Shown here: one piece after another, positions 27,695 through 37,202 of the stretch | How positions within the stretch are numbered: position 1 is the first letter of the stretch | Layout: each line of letters begins with the position of its first letter | Assembly: GCA_000723505.1 (NCBI GenBank) | Contig: HG934468.1 | Location: 2,636,798 to 2,700,797, forward strand | From: Mucinivorans hirudinis | Lineage (GTDB): Bacteria > Bacteroidota > Bacteroidia > Bacteroidales > Rikenellaceae | DNA length: 64,000 nucleotides | Direction: 5' to 3' | The notes under the pieces: generated by a model | Database searches by the model: none | What the model saw: the letters and a program-made list of their open reading frames with translations, nothing else | What the model was told of the DNA's origin: nothing | Translations under genes and position numbers: made by a program

Positions 27695-29149
27695 CATTAC
27701 TGACCGACAAAAAAGTTGAGAAAAAAAGAGAGGGGTAATCCCCTTTGAAGAGAATTACCCCGATAGTTGTAATTTTGTAAGTGCAAACAATACAAGATTC
27801 AACTATGGGCAAAGATAGTTATAAAAATTTAGTCGGTCAGCCGATTTTCAAACAGGTTGTAGATTTTCTGCCAAGAGCGAAGTTTGACCTGTTAGTTCAC
27901 CGCCACAAATCGGATAGGTACTACAAACGATTTCGCTCGTGGGAGCAGTTGATAACTTTGCTCTTTGGGGTCTTTAGCAGGTGTGATTCTGTGGGCGAGA
28001 TTGCAGCAGCAATGCAGGGCTTGCAAGGCAAGTTGAGCTATTTGGGGCTAGATAAATCGCCCGCCAAAAGCACCATAGGCGATGCTTTGCGAGATAGAGA
28101 TGAGGTTTTGTTCAGGGATTACTACTTTGAGTTATTGAGCCACTACTCGCCACTTTTGTCGGTCAGCCGAATTAAGGGGGTGGATTTTGAGAAGTTTTAC
28201 ATCTTCGATTCTACCACTATTCGCCTATTTTCGGACATAATGAAGGGGGTAGGTCGTAACCCCAAAGGAGATGGTAAGAAGAAGGGTGGATTGAAGGTGC
28301 ATATGATGATAGACGCTCACGCCGATTGTGCCAAGCACGTCAATATAAGCGAGGCAAAAATGCACGATAAGAAATTTCTGAGCAAGCTCAACCTCACAGC
28401 AGGGAGTATGATTTGTTTCGACAAGGCGTACAACGACTATGGGCAATATGCCCGCTGGACAGAAGAGGGAGTTTGGTTTGTCGGACGGTTGAAACGCAAT
28501 GCTGTTTACGAGGTACAGGAGGTTATTTCAGAGAAAGTGCTGAACGACAAAGAGTTTGGAGTAATATCAGAGGAGCACATTCATCTGAATTACAAGGATA
28601 ATAAGGAGCAGAAGAAGGTTTGTTTAAGGAAAGTTGTTTATCGTGATGAAAAGGGTCGGATATTGGTTTTTATCACCAATAACTTTCAAATCAGTGCAGA
28701 GGATGTGGCTTTTATCTACAAGTGCCGCTGGCAAATAGAGCTGTTGTTTAAGAAGTTGAAGCAGAATTTTCAACTACACTTTTTCTACTCTGAGACCGAG
28801 AATGGAATTAAGACGCAGATATGGATAACGCTCATTGCTCATCTACTTTTGACGGTGTTGAAAGTCAAAACGCAGACTGACAAAGCATTTTCGACTGTTG
28901 CGGTGTTGGTGAGGATACATTTGACGAGTTATCTGGATATTTTTTGGATGATTCAGAACTGCAAACGCACTTATCACAAGCGAAAAGGGGCTAATTTTTG
29001 CTCATCGAGCCGAGCCCCAACGATACAAATGGCACTATTTTGAGGGGGGGTAGGTATTTTGAAATGACTATTTATGCGGAAATACATGCTGATTACTAAA
29101 CGATTGCAGAAATAATTAACAAAAATCCGATTTTAGTCGGTTAATAATG
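27695..29149 (+). mobile_element. IS4-family insertion sequence, intact copy
   Basis: 1455 bp with imperfect ends CATTACTGACCGAC / CATTATTAACCGAC and the 9-bp duplication ATTACTTTT (27686-27694 and 29150-29158). It is inserted in the leader region of IS3-B. Confidence 0.92.
27781..29043 (+). CDS. IS4-family transposase (intact)
   Basis: A 420-residue enzyme. An N-terminal helical domain (FLPRAKFDLLVHRHKSDRYY) is followed by FYIFDSTTIRLF (D), SMICFDKAYNDYGQY (D) and YKCRWQIELLFKKLK (Y-R-E-K signature with the catalytic E). It is identical to the two parts of the interrupted copy at 6490-9908 wherever I compared them. The start codon may be GTG or a nearby ATG (MGKDSYKNLVG, 8 codons in). Confidence 0.9.
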   Translation: MQTIQDSTMGKDSYKNLVGQPIFKQVVDFLPRAKFDLLVHRHKSDRYYKRFRSWEQLITLLFGVFSRCDSVGEIAAAMQGLQGKLSYLGLDKSPAKSTIGDALRDRDEVLFRDYYFELLSHYSPLLSVSRIKGVDFEKFYIFDSTTIRLFSDIMKGVGRNPKGDGKKKGGLKVHMMIDAHADCAKHVNISEAKMHDKKFLSKLNLTAGSMICFDKAYNDYGQYARWTEEGVWFVGRLKRNAVYEVQEVISEKVLNDKEFGVISEEHIHLNYKDNKEQKKVCLRKVVYRDEKGRILVFITNNFQISAEDVAFIYKCRWQIELLFKKLKQNFQLHFFYSETENGIKTQIWITLIAHLLLTVLKVKTQTDKAFSTVAVLVRIHLTSYLDIFWMIQNCKRTYHKRKGANFCSSSRAPTIQMALF

Positions 29150-29232
29150 ATTACTTTTACACTTAAAATTGGCAATAAAAATGGCAAACAGGAGAAAATT
29201 CCTAGGAACGAGTGCACGGGAGCTTGCTCACG

Positions 29233-29544
29233 ATGCCGAGAGACGACAGAATTTATACAAAATTTAGTTCTGCATTCAAGGCAAGAGTTGCTATTGAGGC
29301 ATTGAAAGAGAGACAGACTTTGGCGGAGTTATCTCAGAAGTTTGAGGTTTCTCAGGAGGTTATTAGTCGCTGGAAGGGGGAGTTTTTGAAGTTGTCGAGC
29401 GGTGTTTTCGACAAGAAGCAGAGCAGGGATGACGGTGCTCCGACAGACGAGGTTCGTTCACTCAGGGCTAAAGTTGGCGAGCTGACTATGGAGCGTGATT
29501 TTTTCGTAGATGCTTGCAGGCGGAGCGGTCTGAAGGTAAAATGA
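29233..29544 (+). CDS. IS3-family OrfA (IS3-B)
   Basis: About 103 residues from ATG 29233 (MPRDDRIYTKFSSAFKARVA). It has an HTH_Tnp_1 domain (LAELSQKFEVSQEVISRWKG) and a short zipper (EVRSLRAKVGELTMERDFFV). Its stop overlaps the orfB ATG as ATGA. An earlier ATG at 29212 adds seven residues and is less likely. Confidence 0.83.
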   Translation: MPRDDRIYTKFSSAFKARVAIEALKERQTLAELSQKFEVSQEVISRWKGEFLKLSSGVFDKKQSRDDGAPTDEVRSLRAKVGELTMERDFFVDACRRSGLKVK

Positions 29545-30455
29545 GGCAGCTTGTAAGCAAAGAGGACGCGACCCTTAGTGTTCGCGAGCAGTGCAGATTA
29601 TTGGAGATTAATCGTTCGGGTGTATATTACAAGCCCGTTGGTGTTAGTGCTGAGAACTTGGAGGTTATGCGTTTGATGGACAGGCATAACACCTTTCACC
29701 CTGACGAGGGTGTTCAGAGTATGCGTAATATGTTGATGCAGCATCAACTCGTTGTTAATCACAAACGAATAAGGCGACTTATGCGATTGATGGACATTAA
29801 GGCTATCTATCCCCGTAAGAATCTAACCAAGCAGGCAAAGGGTGAGTATAAATATGCTTATCTGCTTCGCAATATGGACATTACCCGGCGCAATCAGGTG
29901 TGGTCAATAGATATAACCTATATTGCAATGGCTAATGGATTTATGTACCTTACGGCGATTATCGACGTTTACAGCCGTTTTATCGTTGGCTGGCACGTTG
30001 GCAATAGCCTTGATGCACAGGTTTCTGTGGATGTACTCAAGGAAGCTATTGCACGTTACGGCAAGCCCGAAATAGTAAACTCTGACCAGGGTAGTCAATA
30101 TACCTCGGCTGATTGGGTAAGTTGTGTGCAATCATATAAAACCGATGACAGTGAGATAAAAATCAGCATGGACGGCAAGGGTCGGGCGACGGATAATATT
30201 TGGATAGAGCGTTTCTGGCGCACGATTAAACGCGGATATGTATATCTGCACCCCGCCGAAGACGGCATCGAATTGCACCTCGGCGTGCGCGACTACATCG
30301 ACTACTACAATTACTCTAAGGGGCACACAGCCCACCACGGGCTACCGCCCTGCACCGCCTTCGGCGTAGCAAAACCCTCCAATGTTGAGAGCTCAAAAAA
30401 GGCTCTCCATTACATAAAACTACCCGAAACCATGGGCACACTGCAAATAAATTAA
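29541..30455 (+). CDS. IS3-family transposase OrfB (IS3-B)
   Basis: About 304 residues from ATG 29541 (MRQLVSKEDATLSVREQCRL), coupled to orfA by the ATGA overlap; an open frame reaches back to 29514. DDE blocks are QVWSIDITYIAM, IVNSDQGSQYTSADW and DNIWIERFWRTIKRGY. It is intact and distinct from IS3-A OrfB. Confidence 0.86.
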   Translation: MRQLVSKEDATLSVREQCRLLEINRSGVYYKPVGVSAENLEVMRLMDRHNTFHPDEGVQSMRNMLMQHQLVVNHKRIRRLMRLMDIKAIYPRKNLTKQAKGEYKYAYLLRNMDITRRNQVWSIDITYIAMANGFMYLTAIIDVYSRFIVGWHVGNSLDAQVSVDVLKEAIARYGKPEIVNSDQGSQYTSADWVSCVQSYKTDDSEIKISMDGKGRATDNIWIERFWRTIKRGYVYLHPAEDGIELHLGVRDYIDYYNYSKGHTAHHGLPPCTAFGVAKPSNVESSKKALHYIKLPETMGTLQIN

Positions 30456-30576
30456 CAAAAATCCCTTGACTTAACTAACTCAAAATTTGGTCTTAACAAT
30501 GGGGAGGAGTATAATACTCCCCAAAAATAGGACAGCAGTTTAAGCTATAATTTGGTTATCTTTGGTCTCATAAAAA

Positions 30577-30876
30577 ATGAGACAAACTATGAGGAAAAAG
30601 ATTTCGGCAGAGACCAAAGCGGCAGTAGCCTTGGAAGCTATCAAGGGCTTGAAGACAGTCAATGAGATTGCTTCGATTTATGAAGTTCATCCGACGCAGG
30701 TTGGGGTATGGAAGAAGCAGTTCAAGGAGGGAGCGACCGCCATTTTCTCGACTGACAAGGAGCGTAAAGTCAAGTCTGATGAGCAGGTAGAGAACAATCT
30801 TTATCGCAAGATTGGTCAGCTTGAGATAGAGAACGAGTTCTTAAAAAAAAAGTGGGAGCTACTCAAATCCCGTTAG
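30577..30876 (+). CDS. IS3-family OrfA (IS3-A copy 3)
   Basis: A 99-residue protein identical to that of copy 1, with the slippery run of nine A near its end (LKKKWELLKSR) for -1 frameshifting into orfB. Confidence 0.86.
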   Translation: MRQTMRKKISAETKAAVALEAIKGLKTVNEIASIYEVHPTQVGVWKKQFKEGATAIFSTDKERKVKSDEQVENNLYRKIGQLEIENEFLKKKWELLKSR

Positions 30877-31706
30877 CCGAGCGTAGAGAGATGGTAGAAA
30901 AGAATCATCCTCGGCTGAGTTTAGTTCAGCAGTGCATATTGCTAAACATTTGCCGCAGTGGCATATACTATGCGAGCAAAGGAAGAGCAAGTGCAGATGA
31001 GCTTGCTGTTAAAGCAGAGATAGACCGCACCTATACCAAAATGCCTTTCTATGGTGTCGAGCGGATGACTGAACACTTGCGAAAGAAGGGTTTTACGATA
31101 AGCCCTAAGCGAGTGCGTCGTTACTTTCGGGATATGTGCATCAGTGCTATCTACCCCAAGCCTAACACCACGTGGCATAATAAGGAGCATAAGATATACC
31201 CCTATCTATTGCGAGGATTAACTATTGACAGGGTAAATCAGGTTTGGAGTACCGACATCACCTATATCCCAATGAATGGAGGTTATATGTACCTGTGCGC
31301 CATCATTGATTGGCATTCGCGCTTTGTGTTGGCTTGGGGGATAAGCAATACTCACGATAGCGAGTTCTGCCAAGAGTTGCTCAAAGAGGCTATTGCCAGA
31401 TACGGCAAGCCGGAGATATTCAACACCGACCAAGGGAGTGAGTTCACGGCCAAGGAGTTCGTTAAGATACTTGAAGAAAATGAGATACAGATAAGTATGG
31501 ACGGTAAAGGTAGGGCTTTGGATAATATTTTTGTCGAAAGGTTGTGGCGCAGCGTAAAATATGAGTATATTTACCTGTCGAACCCCGGCAGCGGCAAAGA
31601 GTTATATGATGGCTTGACTGACTATTTTCGTCTTTACAACACCGAAAGGCTACATCAATCGCTTGAATACAAGACTCCGAGTGAGGTCTATATGACGGCG
31701 GCATAG
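30852..31706 (+). CDS. IS3-family transposase OrfB (IS3-A copy 3)
   Basis: A 284-residue DDE domain with all three catalytic blocks intact (TDITYIPM, NTDQGSEFTAKEF, DNIFVERLWRSV). With intact orfA and slippery site, this is the copy most likely to be active. Confidence 0.88.
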   Translation: MGATQIPLAERREMVEKNHPRLSLVQQCILLNICRSGIYYASKGRASADELAVKAEIDRTYTKMPFYGVERMTEHLRKKGFTISPKRVRRYFRDMCISAIYPKPNTTWHNKEHKIYPYLLRGLTIDRVNQVWSTDITYIPMNGGYMYLCAIIDWHSRFVLAWGISNTHDSEFCQELLKEAIARYGKPEIFNTDQGSEFTAKEFVKILEENEIQISMDGKGRALDNIFVERLWRSVKYEYIYLSNPGSGKELYDGLTDYFRLYNTERLHQSLEYKTPSEVYMTAA

Positions 31707-31711
31707 AAAAA

Positions 31712-31757
31712 GTTTGTTTCATTTCGTTGCCCTTAAGGGCAACGAAATGAAACAAAC
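31712..31757. repeat. 46-bp perfect palindrome inside IS3-A copy 3
   Basis: Third exact copy of the palindrome, 6 bp after the orfB stop. Confidence 0.85.
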
Positions 31758-31850
31758 ACTAAAACAACAACTAACAATAACCCGAGAGCAAAGAAACAAA
31801 TACTATCTTAAGCAGATACAAAAACTGTCCGAAGAGAGGGAAGTATTATA

Positions 31851-32098
31851 ATCGTGGTTGATGCTACATATGACGACAAGAATAAGTATCTCGCTTATAT
31901 CCAACTTTCTTTCCAAATTAATGCGCTTACCTATATCTTTTTTTGATTCAAAAATGGTGGGTGATATAATGCAACGTATTGATGACTATGATAGGGTACA
32001 GTCGTTTTTAACAGGTTCGCTACTAAGTATGGTTATGGCAGTACTAACATTTGTTATCTATGGAGCTGTAATGGGAGGATATAACATAACTATACTAG
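31851..32098 (+). pseudogene. C39-peptidase ABC transporter, part 2 (membrane segment)
   Basis: Encodes SWLMLHMTTRISISLISNFL, then KLMRLPISFFDSKMVGDIMQ and MVMAVLTFVIYGAVMGGYNI. This is the typical transmembrane-domain region of peptidase-containing ABC exporters (PxxFFxxxxxGDIMQR). It joins part 3 in frame when IS1634 copy 4 and one CTAG are removed. No start codon belongs to it; the ATGs inside are methionines of the protein. Confidence 0.85.
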
Positions 32099-34250
32099 CC
32101 CAACTTCAACGTAATATGTATGCAAATCCTCTGTTCTTTAAGCCTTATCTGTTTTTGGCTTTCTGCGTGGGTACTACAGATTTTTCAATTCGGAGGTGGT
32201 GGTGCAGTTTTGATTGTGTGTCGTCTAAATGGTATGGGGTTGTATCCGAGCGTTCGATATAGTTCCGAGGCGGCATCTGTTGGGTCTGAACAGATACGTA
32301 ATTCTATTTGTTCTCCGAGTGCGTTTTCTGCTTTGGTGGTGATAGCCTTTTGGGTGGATAGGATGCGTTTTAATTCAGCCCAGTAATGGGTTATGCCTTG
32401 TAACTTTAGTTTGTGTCGAACTGTGTTTACAATCCAGTATGATAGTAGTCCGAAGAATAGATGGGCATCGGAGTTGTCATCTGTCTGATGGTAGATGGGG
32501 CGCAATTCCAGGTCTGTTTTGAGTTGCCGGTTTGATGTCTCTATCTCTCTAATCAAGTTATAATAGTCCCACGCAGATCGCTCGTCAAGGGTGGCTACGT
32601 TGGTGCGCAGGAAGTATGTACCAAAGCGTTGCTCAGCCTTGTCTTGGCTGATTTTGATTTGCCAGTGGATATCAGACATCTGCTCGGGGTTTTTATCCGA
32701 GCGTATGTAGTCTATTTGGTAATACTTGGATACAGAGGGGTATTTGCCGAGTGCACGTCCAACACGCTCCACCACCTTGTCGTATCTCTTTGTGCCCCCT
32801 TTTGCCGTAAGAGCGTTGCGTGCCTTTGTGAGTTCAAGCTCGAAACGCTCTCGCCACTGTTGGTTCATGGAATGTTCGGTCATTGCTTTGGCGGGGGAGG
32901 TAATGCGAAGGTAGAAGTCGCCTCCCTCCCGGTGCTCGACTTGGGCTATGGTAATGGGACGCTTGTGGCTATCAAGTACCGTAACAGAGCGACCTTCCTC
33001 TTTGAGAGTATAATCTTTGAGCTTGGTTCTACTGACACAAAGGTAATTATATCCTCGTTCTTTGAGCAATCCGAGATTGGCTTCCGTGGCTATTCCTGCA
33101 TCGATGACCACCATAACTTTCTGTTGGGAGTTTGTCGAGACCGGATTCTTCGAGATAATGTCCTCCACCATCGCCGGTAGTGAATCGGGGTCGGCTGTGT
33201 TGCCGGCAAGGATTGAACTGTATCGGATAAAGCCTTCAGTATTGATTGCCAAGGCGAGGACAAGAAGGCGACAGTCTGAGCGTTTCTCCTTCGAGCGACC
33301 AAACTTTGCCTTCTTTGAGCCTGTCTTGCTACCCTCGAAATAGAAGTTGGTCAAATCGAAGAGCATCACGCGGTTAGTGAGATTAAACAACGAGTCGGTG
33401 CGAGAGCACAGATGACGCTCTAGCTTGTCTTTCAAGGCATAAAGCGATGGAGCAGCCGCATATACCTCGCGCTGAGTCGGGCAGTCGCCAAACTGACCCG
33501 TCAGAAGCTCCATTGCGGCAGAATTCTCGTCGAGTATACGTAGTGCCGCCCATTCCGATGGGGAATATACAGTCCGGATAATCAAGGATGCCAGTGTAGA
33601 ATTTATCTTACGCTCCGACCATCCTTCGCGTCGCAGAAATGTGTCGAGCTGTAGTTCGCGTATCGCCTGAAGGCATACATTCTCTGCACCTGCCTCACGT
33701 GCATCTGTATGCTGTATTGTGTTGACATCTATTAATTTGCGGGCTTTGCGTTCTGCCTCATCATAACTTGCTCGTGCGGAATCAATCTTGCCGCTATCCT
33801 TTATCTGACTCCAAAACTTCTCGATGTATCCACGAACCTTTTCACTGTACTCTCCTCTGGGATCGGCAGTAAACATCGCCTGCTGAGCTGGGATATACGC
33901 ACTCTGCTCCATCATATAGGTCAGACCGCGGCGAATCTGCACAATCTCATCGCTGCACAAATCGGGAAGATAGCCCGGAGTCAACATTACACGGGTATGC
34001 ACACGTCCTATAACGTCACGGAAGGACTCCTTGATTTTATAATAAGGGAGTTCCCTGCCGTGCTCGGGGCTCAAGCGTATGTTCGATGTGAAGTACATGC
34101 CCGCTAAGGTACAACATAAAATTTACTCCCGTGGGTATTACAAAGCACTTCACCAAATAAGCATCTTCTGAAAATCAACTCAATAGTATGAAATCACCCC
34201 CATTTTTGAGCAAAAAAACACTGAAAAAACTTTTTGGCGTTGAAGTTGGG
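32099..34250 (-). mobile_element. IS1634-family insertion sequence, copy 4
   Basis: 2152 bp with standard 13-bp ends and target duplication CTAG (32095-32098 and 34251-34254). It is more diverged than copies 1-3. Confidence 0.93.
32185..34098 (-). CDS. IS1634-family transposase (diverged copy)
   Basis: A 637-residue enzyme with about 20 substitutions against copies 1-3, clustered in the C-terminal half (for example DKNPEQMSDIHWQIKISQDK and ATLDERSAWDYYNLI). All catalytic blocks are kept. The first half matches the other copies more closely, so the copy may be a recombinant between two variants. Confidence 0.9.
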   Translation of the reverse strand: MYFTSNIRLSPEHGRELPYYKIKESFRDVIGRVHTRVMLTPGYLPDLCSDEIVQIRRGLTYMMEQSAYIPAQQAMFTADPRGEYSEKVRGYIEKFWSQIKDSGKIDSARASYDEAERKARKLIDVNTIQHTDAREAGAENVCLQAIRELQLDTFLRREGWSERKINSTLASLIIRTVYSPSEWAALRILDENSAAMELLTGQFGDCPTQREVYAAAPSLYALKDKLERHLCSRTDSLFNLTNRVMLFDLTNFYFEGSKTGSKKAKFGRSKEKRSDCRLLVLALAINTEGFIRYSSILAGNTADPDSLPAMVEDIISKNPVSTNSQQKVMVVIDAGIATEANLGLLKERGYNYLCVSRTKLKDYTLKEEGRSVTVLDSHKRPITIAQVEHREGGDFYLRITSPAKAMTEHSMNQQWRERFELELTKARNALTAKGGTKRYDKVVERVGRALGKYPSVSKYYQIDYIRSDKNPEQMSDIHWQIKISQDKAEQRFGTYFLRTNVATLDERSAWDYYNLIREIETSNRQLKTDLELRPIYHQTDDNSDAHLFFGLLSYWIVNTVRHKLKLQGITHYWAELKRILSTQKAITTKAENALGEQIELRICSDPTDAASELYRTLGYNPIPFRRHTIKTAPPPPN

Positions 34251-35510
34251 CTAGGTATTTTCCTTCTTGGTAGTGTACTGTATGTTACGTGGATTCTCTT
34301 ATTTATGAAACGTAGACGAAAGCTAGATTATATGCGCTTTCAGGAATCGGCCAATAATCAAAGTAGTATAGTGCAACTTATTAATGGCATGCAGGATATT
34401 AAACTTAATAACTGCGAAAAACAGAAACGTTGGGAATGGGAGAGAATACAAGCCAAACTGTTTCAAGTGTCTATTAAAAGTCTTGTTTTAGGGCAAACTC
34501 AAGAGGTGGGTGGCACGTTTATAGACCAAACAAAAAATGTAGTAATATCGTTTTTGGCTGCGAGTTCTGTAATAGAGGGCAAAATGACTCTCGGCATGAT
34601 GATGGCATTACAATATATTATTGGGCAACTTAATGCACCCTTGTCACAGTTTATCCAATTTGTGCAGAGTACGCAAGATGCTAAAATATCTATTGAGCGA
34701 CTCAATGAGGTGCAGGAAAAAGACGACGAAGAACCCACAGATAAAGATTTTTTAAAAGATATACCTAATAATGCAGACATAGAGTTTAAGGGTGTTACAT
34801 TTCAATATGAAGGACCTCGCTCTCCAAAGGCCGTAAATGATTTGACTGTCACTATTCCATCTAACAAGGTTACAGCAATAGTTGGGGCATCTGGAAGCGG
34901 CAAGACCACAATGCTAAAGATGATGTTAGGATTTTATCATCCGGTAGATGGGGATATTACTCTTGGAGGTAAAAAGTTAGCTCAATATAGCGCATCCTCT
35001 TGGCGAAAGGTGTGCGGTTCAGTAATGCAGGAGGGCTTTATATTTTCCGACACGATAGCTAACAACATAGGGGTATCAGACGAACTACCTAATATGGAAC
35101 GAGTAAGGTGCGCTACTAAGATAGCAAATATTGAGGAGTTTGTAGATGGGTTGCCGTTAGGTTACAACACTAAAATCGGAGCTGATGGTAATGGGTTGAG
35201 TACAGGGCAAAAACAACGTTTACTGATAGCTAGGGCAGCGTATAAAGATGCTAAATTCTTATTCTTTGATGAGGCTACCAATTCTCTTGACGCTAACAAT
35301 GAGCGAACGATTATGGCTAGATTGGAACAGTTATTTAAGGATAAAACAGTAGTGGTTGTTGCTCACAGACTATCTACGGTTAAAAATGCAGATAATATTA
35401 TTGTTTTAGACAATGGATCTATCGTAGAGCAAGGAACACATCAAGAACTGATATCCATACGAGGTTATTATTATGAACTGGTTAAAAATCAGCTTGAATT
35501 AGGAAATTAG
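34251..35510 (+). pseudogene. C39-peptidase ABC transporter, part 3 (membrane and ATPase)
   Basis: Continues in frame from part 2 as LGIFLLGSVLYVTWILLFMK. The rest of the membrane domain and a full nucleotide-binding domain follow: Walker A IVGASGSGKTTMLK, signature LSTGQKQRLLIARA, Walker B FLFFDEATNSLD and H-loop VVVAHRLSTV. It ends NQLELGN. The ATPase part is undamaged, but without parts 1-2 in frame it is unlikely to be made as a working exporter. It is followed 13 bp later by the HlyD gene. Confidence 0.87.
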
Positions 35511-35523
35511 AAGAGAACGAAAT

Positions 35524-36834
35524 ATGCCAACAAGAGATAATTTTCATAGCGAAGAGGTACAGACAATAATGGGGAAAGTTCCATCTTGGGTCGTAAGATG
35601 GGGTATTACTGTTGTATTTATAATATTCGGAGGGATATTCCTAGGATGCTACTTTATAAAGTACCCTGACATTATTACATCGCCAGCTCAGATAACTACA
35701 CATAACCCTCCTGTAGATCTAATTTCTCGTTACGATGGGTTAATAGACACTCTATTTGTTAGAGATGGAGAAACAGTAGAAAGTGGTGATATGGTCGCCA
35801 TTTTAGATAATACGGCTGAGTGGGCAGACGTCAAATTTATATCAGAGCGACTAAAATTTGTCTCAGCCGTAAATTATTCGAAAATGATACAAGAACCGTG
35901 GATAGGTAAAAACTATAATTTAGGAGAGATACAAAGTGCTTTTTCTGCATTTCAGAAAAGTGCTAAAGATTATTATCACTATGTAACAACGGAACATATC
36001 TCGAAGAAGAAAGAGCTGTTACGAGAGCAGATTGTCAAGAACAGAGAGTACTTTGTAAAGATAAAAGGGCAGTACAAACACATTGAAAAGGATTTAGAGA
36101 TACAAAGAAAATCATTTGAGAGGGACTCTATTTTATATGCCGAAAATGTAATCTCTTCGGCTGATTTTGAAACTTCTTCACAAAATCTAATTCAGAAACA
36201 AAATACACAATCTGGATTTAATGCAACTCTTTCATCTATAGAGCTTAAAGCCATGCAGTTAGAACAGCAACTCGTGGAGCTGAATATTCAACAAGAGAAC
36301 GAGACTTCAGAGCACGAACGACTGTTATCACAAAGCTCCCAACAACTCATAGCCGAAATAGCAAGATGGCGACGGGTGTACACTTTAACATCACCTACAT
36401 CAGGGCGTATAACATTCGTAAGCTATTGGATCGAAAACCAACATGTAAAAGTAGGCGATAAACTTGCGAGTATAGTGCCTCAAAGTGATACACAAGTCAT
36501 AGGGCGAGTTCAAATACCTTCAGCAGGATTTGGCAAAGTAAAGATAGGTCAAAAGGCAAACATAAAACTTAATGGCTATCCATATATGGAGTTTGGAGTG
36601 TTAAAGGGCGAGATACAGTCTCTGTCTGCTGTGCCAGAACAGATACAAACAACCAATGGAAATACTATTGTGTATATTGCAGAGGTTTCGTTCTCAGAGG
36701 GATTAAAAACGTCGTATGGTAAAGAATTACCAATGATTCAACAAATGGATGGTACGGCAGATGTCATAACTGAAGATATGAGGTTAATCTCTCGCTTCTT
36801 TAATCCTATTATCTCACTATTTAAAAATAGATAA
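35524..36834 (+). CDS. HlyD-family membrane fusion protein
   Basis: A 436-residue periplasmic adaptor. One membrane helix lies at about residues 25-45 (WGITVVFIIFGGIFLGCYFI). A lipoyl-like half-domain follows (YDGLIDTLFVRDGETVESGD), then a long coiled coil at about 140-265, the second half-domain (SPTSGRITFVSYWIENQHVK) and a beta-barrel with VIGRVQIPSAGFGKVKIGQK. It would bridge the inner-membrane C39 ABC exporter to an outer-membrane channel. The gene is intact and directly follows the broken transporter gene; IS982 begins 3 bp after its stop. No TolC-like gene is present in the window. Confidence 0.87.
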   Translation: MPTRDNFHSEEVQTIMGKVPSWVVRWGITVVFIIFGGIFLGCYFIKYPDIITSPAQITTHNPPVDLISRYDGLIDTLFVRDGETVESGDMVAILDNTAEWADVKFISERLKFVSAVNYSKMIQEPWIGKNYNLGEIQSAFSAFQKSAKDYYHYVTTEHISKKKELLREQIVKNREYFVKIKGQYKHIEKDLEIQRKSFERDSILYAENVISSADFETSSQNLIQKQNTQSGFNATLSSIELKAMQLEQQLVELNIQQENETSEHERLLSQSSQQLIAEIARWRRVYTLTSPTSGRITFVSYWIENQHVKVGDKLASIVPQSDTQVIGRVQIPSAGFGKVKIGQKANIKLNGYPYMEFGVLKGEIQSLSAVPEQIQTTNGNTIVYIAEVSFSEGLKTSYGKELPMIQQMDGTADVITEDMRLISRFFNPIISLFKNR

Positions 36835-36926
36835 ATAATGCGAATTAAGGGTTGAGAATTGATAAGTTGGTAGTGTTGTAAATTAGCTGAATTATGTTTA
36901 TCTTTGAGGTATAAAACTCGGAGAAA

Positions 36927-37202
36927 ATGAGACACGTAAAAGTAGTTAGCTGCCCATTTTGCGGTAGCGAAGATTTACAGAAGAATGGACATAGCCCCAA
37001 TGGCACTCAAAGGTGGAAATGTAAGACTTGCGGGAAGTTTTTTCAGCTATCTTTTAAGAACAAAGGGCGGCTGCCAGACGTAAAAAGGACGATAATCACA
37101 ATGATCACCAATGGGAGTGGAATACGTGATACAGCAAGAGTTTTAGGGATAAGTCCTCACACGGTAATAGGTGAGGTTAAAAAAAACTCCAAGCGAAATT
37201 AA
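36927..37202 (+). CDS. insA: IS1-family InsA
   Basis: A 91-residue protein with a zinc finger (CPFCGSEDLQKNG, WKCKTCGKFF) and an HTH (GIRDTARVLGISPHTVIGEV). It overlaps insB at GTTAAAAAAAACTCC, a -1 slippery run used to make the InsAB transposase. Confidence 0.87.
   Translation: MRHVKVVSCPFCGSEDLQKNGHSPNGTQRWKCKTCGKFFQLSFKNKGRLPDVKRTIITMITNGSGIRDTARVLGISPHTVIGEVKKNSKRN

Larger units (their letters stand above)
27643..30510 (+). mobile_element. IS3-family insertion sequence B, carrying IS4
   Basis: The left end TATAATACTCCCCAAAATTC and right end (complement TATACTCCTCCCCA) enclose orfA/orfB and a nested IS4 at 27695-29149. Without the IS4 and its 9-bp duplication it is about 1.4 kb. Its right end abuts IS3-A copy 3. 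Confidence 0.78.
30510..31850 (+). mobile_element. IS3-family insertion sequence A, copy 3
   Basis: 1341 bp with the same ends as copy 1. It lies directly between IS3-B and part 2 of the C39 transporter gene. No target duplication is seen, consistent with a deletion at this site. Confidence 0.87.

Noticed and set aside
31858-32262. 134-codon frame starting with MMLHMTTRIS as a separate gene
   Set aside because: It is the middle of the C39 ABC transporter running into IS1634; the methionines are internal.
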